The notes beneath the pieces were generated by a model. The model searched no databases, had not been told where the DNA came from, and worked only from the letters and a program-made list of their open reading frames with translations. DNA of 64,000 nt from assembly GCA_037783545.1 (NCBI GenBank), contig JBBELK010000109.1, forward strand, positions 1,736,001 to 1,800,000. The letters run 5' to 3'. The DNA is from Henricia sp. BOLD:AAB3569 (lineage: Eukaryota > Echinodermata > Asteroidea > Spinulosida > Echinasteridae). Positions 53,741 to 64,000 of the stretch are shown here, one piece after another (positions within the stretch are counted from its first letter, which is position 1; every line of letters begins with the position of its first letter). The translations under genes and the position numbers were made by a program.

Positions 53741-56640
53741 TTACACATTGACAATGACGTTGCGCGCCCCCACGTGTGCTACGTACTCCTGCTGCATTTA
53801 GGCTTTCGTGACAAAGCCTAGTTTAGCAGAAAGCAAGACAGCGTGTTGAACTAAGACTGATCAGACTTGAAGTTGAGGAGTTGTTCGCTGGCTTGACGCA
53901 ATATGTCACTGTGGGGGCGCTTCATATACTGCATCGCATTCTTCCAGCTCTCTCCTAATCAGTTTACACACATGATTTCGTGGAAAAACGGCCGATTTCT
54001 AACATGTATATCTCGGCTACCGCTTGCTCAATTTATGCGATGAATGTTAATTGTTTTGGAATTTACAGAAAATAATCTGTAATGTGAGATTATATATTCA
54101 ATCAAAATCAAACTTGGAATTTGTTTTCCAAGTCCCTACCTCTGCGCTAAACCTATTGGACAACTAAACAAATATCTAGATTTTTCCTAGTAAAATCGTC
54201 ATTTTTTTCCCCTCAAAATCTTGGTTTTTAAACTAGATTTTCACTTGTTAATTGATTCTTAATAAGGAATTTTAAGGACAAAATAGTGATGTCCGAGTAT
54301 GGAATTATTTTCCTGTTTACGCCGGGTCTGCTAGAGTACGCGTAAGCCTAAGGATTTATCTTCTGACAGTGCTGTTGCTGGTTTTAAGTTGACATTTTGA
54401 AAAACCACTAGGAGGGAAGGGAAATTTATGTCACGAATTAAAAAATGTTTCTCTCTTGTCCTATGTAGCCTACTGTTTTTGTGCACGCATGCACGAGTCG
54501 CCCGGTGTTCAGTATTTGCTTTTTGCGAGTTCCTTTCTTCCAGATTTCGTGTGAGCATGGAGCTATTTAAAGCTCATGGATGTGAGCGATTTTCTCTGTT
54601 ATGGGATGATAAAATTAAATGTGTACGTCAAATATTCCAGATTATTTCCGAAGATTTCTGAGCCATCGAGATTTAGGCCAATAAACTGTTCAACACTCGA
54701 TCAAGCTACAGCAACAAGCAGTGTTTTAATTTCACCCGGTTTTTTTTTTTTCATTCCAAAAAAATGTACCTGTAGCTTGAAACAGAAAGATTATTTTTCC
54801 GAACCGGCGGGTTTTAAACTGACAAATAGGTTCAACTGTGGCCTCGATTATCTGTGGAACAGTACCTATCATTTGCAATGTCCTATATAATTGTATTTCC
54901 AACAAAATCTCTAAATTGCCGTGTCGAAATCGTAAGGTTTGCCTAGGGCATTACGATTTTCCCAGCCCGCGGCTTCCTCGTGCAGTCATGCCACGATGTG
55001 AGGACACAGGGGACTAGACATCGTGCATACATGCATAGTAAGCAAGCGACAGTGGCTCTGCATAACATTATACAAAACAGGTGCGCGCGCACGGCGCTGT
55101 CACTACGAGATTCCCTATAGACGTTGTTTTGACTGTGTCGCGGCGATCGGTTTTCGGGACGAACGCACGTTCAAAACAAAAACAATAACAACGTCTAGAG
55201 CCTAGACTACGTCAAAAGCTGCGGATTACATTATGGAGTACGAGGTGTGACGTTTTGCCATGGTAATTAGCTCCAAACATCATGACTGCCAGATAAAACA
55301 CCATTTAAAAGTACAGGGAAACGGTTCGGTGATTTTTAGCGTAGATCCATTGCCTAAAAATAGGGTGACGTATTCGCTTCGGTAGTAATTCATATGCATC
55401 GCAAATACGTTGTATTAGAGCTAAGCTAATTCCGTTATGAAACGGTCTTAGATGACCACCGTGCATGCTCAGTCGTTCCGATGTCCGATTATATTTGTAT
55501 GGTCATCTGTAGTGTTCTGCACAAGAAGTGATGTGTATCACCACATGTGCCCATCGGAACATGTGCACACCAAGACATCCGAGACATGGTGGCTTATGTT
55601 AGAGTTAGCATGCACTCTCTTTCTGCATTTCACTATTAAAAACGGGCACCCGTCAATTCGTGACAGTATGGATTATGGATGTTTTTAAATCCCTGTGCGG
55701 GTTTACAGACGCACTTTCGTTCACCATAGTCTTGAAGTATATTGTACGTCTGTATTAGAAAAAAAAGTTTAGTTGCCAAATGGCTGTCTCCACCGTGCAA
55801 GTCATGACAATATATAAAAATTATTGAGTTACAATGGCCAATCATTGATAGCCATTTTAAGGGATTTGATAGGTCATTCATTATTCAAGCACCATTTGGC
55901 TCTTTTTGGTTTCGATAGTGCTATCTAAAGACAGTTGACATTTTGATAAGAAAATTCGTTTGATTATGCAATTATTGGGGACTGGGAAGTATCGGGGTAC
56001 CAAACGGGAGGAAACCACGTATATAAACAAATGGTGATGTAATTATGTTTCTTGGTGTATTAATTTGGGATTAAAAATGTAAACTGTGTTCACGTCTGGA
56101 AACCCGAAAGGCAGGAAAAACCATACTTGCACCAACCCGACCGCCCCTTGAAGAGTGACTAAGTTCTGCTATGTGATGGGTCATTTTGTTGAAACTATAT
56201 GGACCACTGATGTTACGTCAGTTGTCAGGGTAATTGGGTCCAAACAGTACTCCCGATAGTACTAAAGTAATGTCGCGCGTCACTGTTTGTTGCCAAGATT
56301 ACTAGGTACACACTAAAAAAGTGAACGCTAATGGCTGGATTCACACGGAGCCTTTTCGCGAGTAGATTTTACGAGCGTCGCTTTGAGGGAAAAATCGGGG
56401 AAAAGTATACCCAGCACGATGTGATAAAGGGACTCCCATCCTCCCATACCTCAACATGCTCTTTCCTTTTGTTAACGCGGCAACCCCTCCCCCTAAAACC
56501 TGAAAGGAATTATTTAAAATTCCTTGAATATTTGAGAGACAATATGGGGAATTGACAATGGTGGGTGTGGTGGTGGTGGGTATACTATACACTCTGCATA
56601 TAATAAAGGGTGGATTCACACTATCAGTGAGAATAGACCT
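53741..56640. other. Interior of the 7-kb structure, no gene seen
   Basis: 55230-55410 is a diverged piece of the 36341/63327 repeat. Otherwise unique; short open frames without domains. Confidence 0.4.
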
Positions 56641-56675
56641 GAAACGTAATGACGTCACGCAATGTTTACCGCGGT

Positions 56676-57200
56676 GCATTATGGGTGAAAAGTGGGACGA
56701 AATCTCTGCATCTCTAGTTTGCGTGCGTTGTATGCATAGCGCCTAGAGCGTTTTTCTTAAGCGAGCACCTGATTTGGACACTGCTGCATGTCTGCTCGCA
56801 AGTGGTCGTAATTACCATCGCGAAACATGTAGGTTGGAGTACGTTACCAGACTAGTTTCTGAAACGTCGTCGTCTGCTCGCAAGTGGTCGTATTACTATG
56901 CATCCACTATTACGAAACATACAGACTGAGGAACGTTACCAGACTAAATTTTTATTCTTAATGTTTGTCTTCAAAAACTGCTTCAAAAACACCTTTCCAC
57001 TCAAAAGAAACAATTCGATTTTTAATATGTTGTTTATTTGAATGTTGCGGCCTAGATTCATGTTAGAATGATTTCTATTGCAATTAGTTCTAGGTCAAAT
57101 CGTCAATTGACTAGACTATAATACACTAGGCGCTATGCATACAACGCACGCAAACTAGAGATGCAGAGATTTCGTCCCACTTTTCACCCATAATGCACTG
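56676..57200. repeat. Inverted pair with ~75-bp arms
   Basis: 56676-56747 (GCATTATGGGTGAAAAGTGG to GCATAGCGCCTAG) and 57127-57200 are near-perfect inverted copies. The 380-bp centre has two direct copies of TCTGCTCGCAAGTGGTCGTA (56789, 56873). Confidence 0.9.
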
Positions 57201-57971
57201 CTCTCAATCCGTATATCGTCCAAAAAGAGAGATGTTCTGTAAATTATTATCTGGTTCAATGAAGTTCCGCAATGATTACACCAAATTAACTGTTTTGCTA
57301 CCACATCCAAATTGGACATTGGACTTTTTATATTTATTACCACGGATATAGTAGTTTGGGGAGAATAGTATTTTGGGTCAGTCCACACTGGGTATAGAAC
57401 GGATCTGCACGGTACGCGCAGTACGCGCAGTACGCGCAGTATGTCAGGTGACTCAGAACCAGACTAAGTCGGACCAAGACCGAGTAGGACCTATGCATGA
57501 CCGAGTTATTTTGTTATCCGAATAAATATACAACAAATTTTGATGGAATTTGGATTTAAATCAGACACAGAAAACCACAGAATCAACTTGGGCGGAAAGC
57601 ATTTTTGGGGATTATATGGTTTTTACTGCGTCGTTTTCACATGGGGGCACTTAGGAGCACTCCCCACATCCCCACCCCCTCCCCCACAACCACCACCATG
57701 TGGCTACGCCGCTGTGTGGAATACTTGGACGGTAACTTTTAAATACACTTAACTCTAACTTTACAATTTAGGAACTAGTAACGTCCCGTGAAAGCAAGTG
57801 GAATCCATGGCGGAAAGTTGCTTTGACTGCTTGCATTGTACTTAGTCTCACCTCGTACTGACATTTTCTGGAGTGAATTCGCTACAGAAGCTGAACTAAG
57901 AACGTCTTACTTTGGCCAGTGTACTCTGCATAATTATTTCAACCATCCCAGTGCCAGAGAACTTCGCTTAA

Positions 57972-58400
57972 AGGGCCTGTGACATGCTAAACAACTCTGT
58001 GCCTAAGCTTTGCTTCATAATGACGGATTACTTGTTCAGCAAGACATACTATTGTTCGTTTGGATGTAAAGTCAATAAAAGGTGGCCTTTTTAAACTTTA
58101 AAGATTTCACTGCAATCAATCACAGACAGAGGGCGCTGTTTTGAGTGCATCACATAAGGAAGACAGAAGGGAAAAGTTAAGAAAAAACATAAGACTTCAA
58201 GTTAGACTTGTGGCAAATTGCTGCAGTTTCTACCCCCAGTTTTGTCATGGCTTACAGCAGGCAACATGTAAAACAAACTCAAACAGCCATGGATTACAAA
58301 AGTTTCAGGAAAATTGAGAAAAAAGTGGAATCTTTTGTGCACAGTTGAATGTGATTTTTCTGTGTTTGCCTCTTGTGACATCGTGACCTTGGTCATGAAT
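57972..58400. mobile_element. TTAAAGGG-type element in the right arm
   Basis: Starts at TTAAAGGGCCTGTGACATGC and matches 62219-62660. The right end is lost after GTCATGAAT, with loss of ~40 bp of arm sequence. Confidence 0.85.
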
Positions 58401-58628
58401 TTAAATTGCGGATGAAACACAAAACAGCCGTCTGCTGAGAGCGCTAGCTGTACAAAACAAATGGGCCTTTTGCCGACGGCTGTTGTGTGTACTGCTAATG
58501 CTTGACCTTTGACTTCTTAGGGGGATTCGGTACAGGAGTTGACGCTTAAGAAAGGTCATTCATTATTCAGGACACCCCAGAGAATCTATTAGCGTTGGTT
58601 TGGTTGATGTACTCGATATGATCATTAA

Positions 58629-58761
58629 AGGCACAGGCTCGTCAGCAATGCGCGCCTGCCAATTTCGTGCTCGAAACACGCAGCTCCATGCCCTTTGCTA
58701 TGGAGCTGCGTATTGCGTGGCACACATTTGGCGGGCGCGCATTGCTGACGAGCCTGTGCCT
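58629..58761. mobile_element. TTAA-type hairpin MITE, copy 2
   Basis: AGGCACAGGCTCGTCAGCAA ... GCTGACGAGCCTGTGCCT, arms ~58 bp, flanked by TTAA at 58625-58628 and 58762-58765. The left arm of the 7-kb repeat has a single TTAA at the same place, so it is the empty site. Confidence 0.95.
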
Positions 58762-59071
58762 TTAAACCGCAAATTACTGCTAATTAAGGGCTTTCTTAAG
58801 CATACTAAGTACAGGAGCTGCAACTTAAGAAATGCCGATCATTAATTAGGGTTCATCAGAGGATAGTTTGGTGAAGGTTTGATTGATGTACTCGACTATG
58901 CTAATAAAAGTGATTTTGGGGTCAAAAGGGGGCCTTCCCCCTCCCTTAGGTACAGGATCTGCAACTTAAGAAATGCCATTCGGAGATCACACTTGCCCCA
59001 CGTTATATTCCACGCCTCAGACCTTTAGTTGTACTCGTGATGATGAACAAATCGGTCTGGGCTCCCAGACT

Positions 59072-60515
59072 TATTGTTTTGAGCACGTCCCCGCCTTTCC
59101 CTGTACGTATGCCCCAAGGTCATGACACTGATAAGTACCAGCAGCTGCTGATGCCAACTACATGTATATGTACATGTGCCCAAGGGAATGATGTACAATA
59201 GTACTTAGTACATTAGGCCTACCCAACTGCCGGTGTGCTATTCACCACTTGCAGTTTGCATGGAACCGCCATATTGGCAAAACAGCGATGTTTTTTATCC
59301 TTTCATGAACAATGAGTCCCTCGCGTCGCGTCGTTACCATGTCGGTTGCTGTGACGTTGACTTTTGTTCATTGTAAAATATGACGTATGCCAGGAAAGTC
59401 TCGTTTTAAACGCGACCATGTAAGTGGTGAACATGGAAAGAATCCATCACTGTAATTAAGTAGGCCTATGTTTCAGAGACAGGAAGGAATAACGACCTTA
59501 AACTGGAGGCACATGCCTCACTCATTTCTTGTAATACAATTAGCAACGTGTTGCGTTTTAGAGAATATAACATTTTGTGTAAATTAATTGACCTGCCAAA
59601 TTTACCCCAAGCCTTTTATACCACGATACATTCCTCCGTTGTGTTAACACACATCATTAAATTGCTTGGCTGTTTGAGACCAATTGTTGAGACCAATAGG
59701 GAACAATGGAAGCTGGGGTACTCCCTGTCACATGTAGTGCACACAAATCACATTCAAATATAAATAGGCCTACGTTGCAACTGACACGTTTTACTTTGGG
59801 TCCCCATTTGTCCAAAATAACAGGGGGATATGCGTTTTTTAGACAATAAAGTATGTTTTAAAAAAAAATTCAAGCTTCGATATTTTTCCACATAAAAAGC
59901 ACTGATTTACACTTCGTAGGAATTTCGTAATGGCCTACATATCTGTGTGAATGTTTCCTACTGTGGACGTCTATTTAACTGGATTGCACGCACACATGTT
60001 GAAAATTGTGTCGTTCTTTCACAAACCTACAAATACTGGGCTTGTGCATCGTTGTGTGACGATAAAAACTTGAAAACTTCTCATGCATTGATCGAGTCTG
60101 GTGCCTGTACAACAATCTTAAATTAGCATAAACAGTTAATTTGTGTGTGTTAAAAGCGTCACCCGAGCGGAAAGCCAGCGCTAGGGCCATGCAACTAACA
60201 CTCGAGGAAAGAGAATAGAAAAAAGTGGGGGAAAAAGGATGATTGATGGAGATTTATAATGACTTTGGAACTGTTGCCTTTTTATAATAAAAATACAAAG
60301 GCGAACAAATTTCAATCTGAGCCTACTAAAGGATATTGAAAATAGGAAGTGAAAATAAAATAAAGTGCTGCAGTGGGGAAACATAAGTTTGGATGGTGGT
60401 AACAACGGAAATCGCACAGGCCTACTTATAGAAATCGCATTCTTGTAAATCCTGTACTGTAGAATTTAGTACAAATTAAAACATTCCTAGTATTACACTG
60501 CGATATATGGCAGAT
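59072..60515. other. Unique sequence, no gene seen
   Basis: Short open frames only (59548-59763 plus, 60181-60417 minus) without domains. Confidence 0.45.
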
Positions 60516-60782
60516 GGGTCATTCTATAAATTTGGGACTGGTCCAATTTGTCTGTCCCCTGTTACATCTGACATCTTGTAAAAGGTTGTAGTTTGTAAAT
60601 TCAGGACAATTATTTAAATGCCTTCTTTCTCAAAGAGTGATTACATAAAGTACAATTCACAAAAATATGTTTTGAAGGCATTTTTAATGATACATGTACT
60701 TGTATAAGTATAGCAAATGGTACATGTCGGACGCGAGACAGAAAAATGTCACACTTTGGATCCCAAATTTATGGAATGACCC
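60516..60782. mobile_element. TIR MITE with GGGTCATTC ends
   Basis: GGGTCATTCTATAAATTTGG and CCAAATTTATGGAATGACCC-like ends are inverted with one or two mismatches. No coding sequence; the target duplication is not clear. Confidence 0.75.
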
Positions 60783-60867
60783 GTTTTCTTCACTGACTAT
60801 AATCACCATTGAAATGAAACAACCAAACGTGGAATGGAATGAGAGAGGAAAAACAAATCACATGGGC

Positions 60868-60950
60868 TTTATCGGGATTCGAACCCGAGGCCTCTGACTC
60901 GCCGGACAGATGTTTACAAGTTGAGATATAAGACACAGGTATCCCCCTCA
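60868..60950 (-). repeat. tRNA-like (SINE-type) fragment with a B box
   Basis: The minus strand reads GTCAGAGGCCT then CGGGTTCGAATCCCGATAAAG, a perfect T-arm/B-box. No convincing cloverleaf or A box could be built upstream, so a tRNA-derived repeat is more likely than a tRNA gene. Confidence 0.4.
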
Positions 60951-61856
60951 GGTTTTCCATATGAGCCCTTCCGAGGCATGTGTGGTTTCTGCATAAAACG
61001 CGTACATGTAGGCCCCCTGCCACATCATGCGCAATCAACAAAAAATGAGTGTGCACACTTATTTAAAAACCCTCTCTAGTTCATTTCTCACACACACCAC
61101 TTTGAAATAGATGGAAGATTTTGTATCAGATACAATAATTGTGTACTGAAACGGGATTGGAAACATATATAATAAAAACTAACCCCAACCTAACCCTGAC
61201 CTAATTCCAATTAACATTTTTAATTCATTTGTGAAAATAAGGGAGACACGGCAAGTGTCTCCCTAATTCGAAAAATCCCCCTAATAACCAACCTCCCCTT
61301 TGTTTTTTGTTTTACCCCTAACGTGTCTCCCTAATAATAGTATTTGATGAAATATTGGAAACGAATTATTTTATTTCAAAATACAAGTGGACCTATATAA
61401 CCAAGTACTAATAGTACATTAACTTTGATAAGTCAACGCACATTTAAAATTGTTTTCTTACCGCTTGGGCCACTAGATCCTCTACTGAAACAACCTCCCA
61501 TATTCCGATGCTCGTGGACTGATGCAGCAAATATGTCACGGCAAGACCAGCCTATATCATGTGCTTTACTACGATCCCTGGCCCGTTGGTCGTCTGGCCT
61601 CGCCCGAATCACAATGTGTGGTATGTGTGTATATACCAGCGGTCACCAACACTCCGCAACCTCAGCGTGTATTCAGCCAGTTACGATTGGTATTTACCAC
61701 ATATAAACACGCTCATAAAAATGGTACCAACTCGTTTGTAATATATTAATGTGTTGTGTTCAGTGCTAAGCACTGATTATGTTACACTTTCATGACACTT
61801 CACACTCGACCGGATACTACTCCCACACAAACTGAAGGGGGAAAGTAAAGTCAAGT
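60951..61856. other. Unique sequence, no gene seen
   Basis: Contains a 9-bp hairpin GGGAGACAC/GTGTCTCCC at 61241-61263 whose right arm word recurs at 61320. Confidence 0.4.
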
Positions 61857-61864
61857 ATTACAAT

Positions 61865-62901
61865 TAATAAGGCTTGGGCGATTCAACGTTGGAGTCGAGT
61901 AGAATCGATTCCACTTTGGGAATCGGAATCTCGATTGTACATTTTTGAGGAATCGATTCCCTTTCATTTAGATTGGATTCCCATTGATAGCTTGCCAATT
62001 CAAGTTCCAGAAATTACTTAGACGTTCCGAAGCCAAAACACTCAATTTCTGCAAGTTCTCAGCCACTACAAATTTCCACATTTATTAGGAGCGTGTGTGT
62101 GACCATGACACAGGCATCATTTTATGGATGTTTAGTGCCGATCGGTGCCAAGGTCGTACTCGTCTGCACAAGTATGTAGTGCCGTCAATGTACATGCACT
62201 TACACACGCTCGGTATATTTAAAGGGCTAGTGTGACATGATAAACAACTTTGTGCCTAAGCTTTGCTTCATAATGATGGATTACTTGTTCAGCAAGACAT
62301 ATACTATTGTTCGTTTGGATGTAAAATCAATGAAAAGGTGGGCTTTTCAACTTTGAAGATTTCATTGCAATAAATCACAGACAGAGGGCGCTGTTTTGAG
62401 TGCATCACATAAGGAAGACAGAAGGGAAAAGTTAAGAAAAAACATAAGACTTCAAGTTGGACTTGTGGCAAATTGCTGCAGTTTCTACCCCCAGTTTTGT
62501 CATGGCTTACAGCAGGCAACATATAAAACAAACTCAAACAGCCATGAATTACAAAAGTTTCAGGAAAATTGAGAAAAAAGTGGAATTTTTTGTGCACAGT
62601 TGAATGTGATTTTCCTGTGTTTGCCTCTTGTGACATCGTGACCTTGGTCATGAATATGCATATTTTTATTAGCATAAAAACTAAAAACCTTTGTTTTAAC
62701 CTCCAAAACAAGCTCCAAATAGGATTTTTATGACTTTAACTGAGTAGAGTGGTTTTAAAGCATATATTTCATTGATAAAAATCTTAAATAAGGGGCCCTT
62801 TAATGTTTTCCCGTGAAAATGGAATCGATTCCGAATGGAATCGCGATTCTTTTTTGGAATCGGAGTCGACTCCGAAAATGCTGTCAAGTCGCCCAAGCCT
62901 A
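61865..62901. mobile_element. hAT-type non-autonomous element with a nested TTAA element
   Basis: The left end TAATAAGGCTTGGGCGA and the right end TCGCCCAAGCCTA are inverted. Perfect 8-bp ATTACAAT lies on both sides (61857-61864, 62902-62909). Subterminal regions repeat GGAATCGATTCC-like and GGAGTCGA words. The nested element occupies 62223-62799. Confidence 0.9.
62223..62799. mobile_element. TTAAAGGG-type element, complete copy
   Basis: TTAA at 62219-62222 and 62800-62803; the ends AGGGCTAGTGTGACATG and AATAAGGGGCCCT are only short inverted repeats. Truncated copies are at 38283 and 57972. TTAA duplication fits piggyBac or Kolobok elements. The minus frame 62711-62304 is not a recognisable protein. 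Confidence 0.85.
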
Positions 62902-62909
62902 ATTACAAT

Positions 62910-63326
62910 GTACATGTATCAACTTTGTGGCTTTTTTGTGCTGTTTTTAAACGTGAGCATACGTGAATTTATTCATGAATACAAATCCGCCAATGGACAT
63001 GCAAACCTATGCAAACCTACATGCTCGAACGCATGTATGTTCTCAATCGTGGGTTTCTCAATCGTGGGTTTGGTCAACTCATGAGGATAAAGGATAAGGC
63101 CCAATTTACCATTTGCAAATGAAACGGGAGTTAAAACAAAAAGGTTATTCGCACCATCTTGTTTTAAGTGTTTTGTTTGCTATATCACATGCGTGGACGC
63201 TGGTTCTTTTGTCATGTTTTGTTGCAAGAAATAACAAGGATTGTGCACAGTGCACTTGTTGGCAGTCGGTGTTGGAAATGTTTCAAAGTACACTTCGAAG
63301 CAAGATTGACCACCGCATACTAAACA
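62910..63326. other. Unique sequence, no gene seen
   Basis: Contains local doubled words (GCAAACCTAC / TCTCAATCGTGGGTTT). Confidence 0.4.
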
Positions 63327-64000
63327 ATGTCGCATGGTTTAGAAATGGGTCGCATGTCAAATAGACATCCGAAGTGTGACGTGTTGCCATGGTAAATGGC
63401 TCTAAACATCATGGCCGTCGGGAAAAAAAGTACCATTGCAAAAGCACAGGGACACGGTTCAGTGATTTTTAGTGTAGAGTTGCCTAGGTAACTAACAAAA
63501 GACGACGTATTCACTTCGGCAGTCTATCGTCTTTGGATTAAGTGACCTTTGGTATTATTATACCAAACCATTTCATGCAAAGCAGATGCGTGCGCATAAC
63601 GACGACCAATTTTCATCAGAGAGCGGTTTGTAAATTAAGAGCACAGAGCGTGATCAAATGCCTTTCCTTAGTCAATACAACAGATAGGACATGCTTAATT
63701 ATTGAGTATAACGCAAGTCAGTTAAGTCAGAATATTTCATGTACAAAAACATTGATGAATCTTTGTCTGGCAATGCTATGTCTGGACGTGTGATGCTGTA
63801 ATGCCACATTCCTCTAACTATATGGCCGTATAGGTTAATAATGATAGGCCAGCCTTGTTGAGTAACTTTCCAGGAATGCACATCAACTACACGCAGAGAT
63901 TTTGTCACAAAACATGCACTGACAAAAATGACGGATACACGGCTGTCTACATGATACGCAGCGATCTCTTTATTGTGTTCATATTGATGAAACGATGTCT
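63327..64000. repeat. ~670-bp dispersed repeat, copy 2 (runs off the window)
   Basis: Direct copy of 36341-37017 with only scattered differences (for example one base missing near 63936). Confidence 0.9.

Larger units (their letters stand above)
52004..59071. mobile_element. 7-kb inverted-repeat structure
   Basis: The left arm 52004-52741 and the right arm 57800-59071 are inverted copies. The outer edges are AGTCTCGGAGCCCAGACCG and CGGTCTGGGCTCCCAGACT; the inner edge is CCATGGATTCC / GGAATCCATGG. The right arm is longer because it holds two TTAA-type insertions (57972-58400, 58629-58761). The 5-kb centre (52742-57799) has no recognisable gene; it holds a short TIR element, an inverted pair and poly-C tracts. 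It is either a very large non-autonomous element or a rearranged inverted duplication. Confidence 0.7.
57800..59071 (-). repeat. Right arm of the 7-kb inverted repeat
   Basis: Inverted copy of 52004-52741 with two insertions. Confidence 0.9.

Noticed and set aside
62304-62711. 135-codon minus-strand frame
   Set aside because: Lies in the TTAA element; parts recur in truncated copies with stops and no domain is seen.

Overview
This window looks like intergenic and intronic DNA from a large animal genome rich in transposable elements. The evidence is spliced genes with GT-AG introns, several families of animal DNA transposons and non-LTR retrotransposons, many inverted-repeat MITEs, minisatellites and simple repeats, and no operon-like gene packing. 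The mix (Crypton tyrosine recombinase, virus-like element with capsid- and integrase-type fragments, hAT, TTAA-type, pogo and Tc1 remnants) and the frequent AGGCCTA and TACATGTA words suggest a marine invertebrate, possibly an echinoderm. I cannot fix the species from the sequence alone.

Layout. 0-1.1 kb: TIR element. 2.5-6.5 kb: a 47-bp satellite with a higher-order structure, split by a 1.37-kb TIR element made of TACCACAGG repeats. 6.9-7.7 kb: end of a GGCCGCCAT-rich TIR element whose fuller copy lies at 44.2-47.5 kb. 8-13.2 kb: broken virus-like element with a PC4-domain gene, an integrase N-terminal fragment and a capsid-type fragment, all on the + strand, interrupted by a minus-strand LINE flanked by unusually long direct repeats. 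13.9-15.1 kb: ~190-bp tandem repeats. 17.2-19.3 kb: a TIR transposon with remnants of a two-exon gene encoding a SAP-like motif. 19.9-23.1 kb: a basic coiled-coil gene with one in-frame stop, perhaps inside another TIR element. 24-30 kb: nested Tc1, Ty3/gypsy and LINE debris with MITEs.

32.6-37.7 kb holds the only convincing host gene: a four-exon, minus-strand CAP-domain gene of the GAPR-1/GLIPR2 type, 171 codons, all introns phase 1, with the CAP tetrad intact. 38-42.3 kb: MITEs and a Crypton-like tyrosine recombinase pseudogene. 42.8-47.5 kb: a 566-bp near-exact triplication running into a 3.3-kb TIR element with a G-rich minisatellite core. 47.5-52 kb: mostly featureless. 52.0-59.1 kb: a 7-kb inverted-repeat structure with ~740-bp arms, one carrying two TTAA insertions. 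60-64 kb: MITEs, a hAT-type element with a nested TTAA element, and a second copy of a sequence seen at 36.3 kb.

Apart from the CAP gene there is no evidence of genes working together. The other coding signals are remnants of mobile or virus-like elements. All family names come from motifs read by eye; no database search was run.
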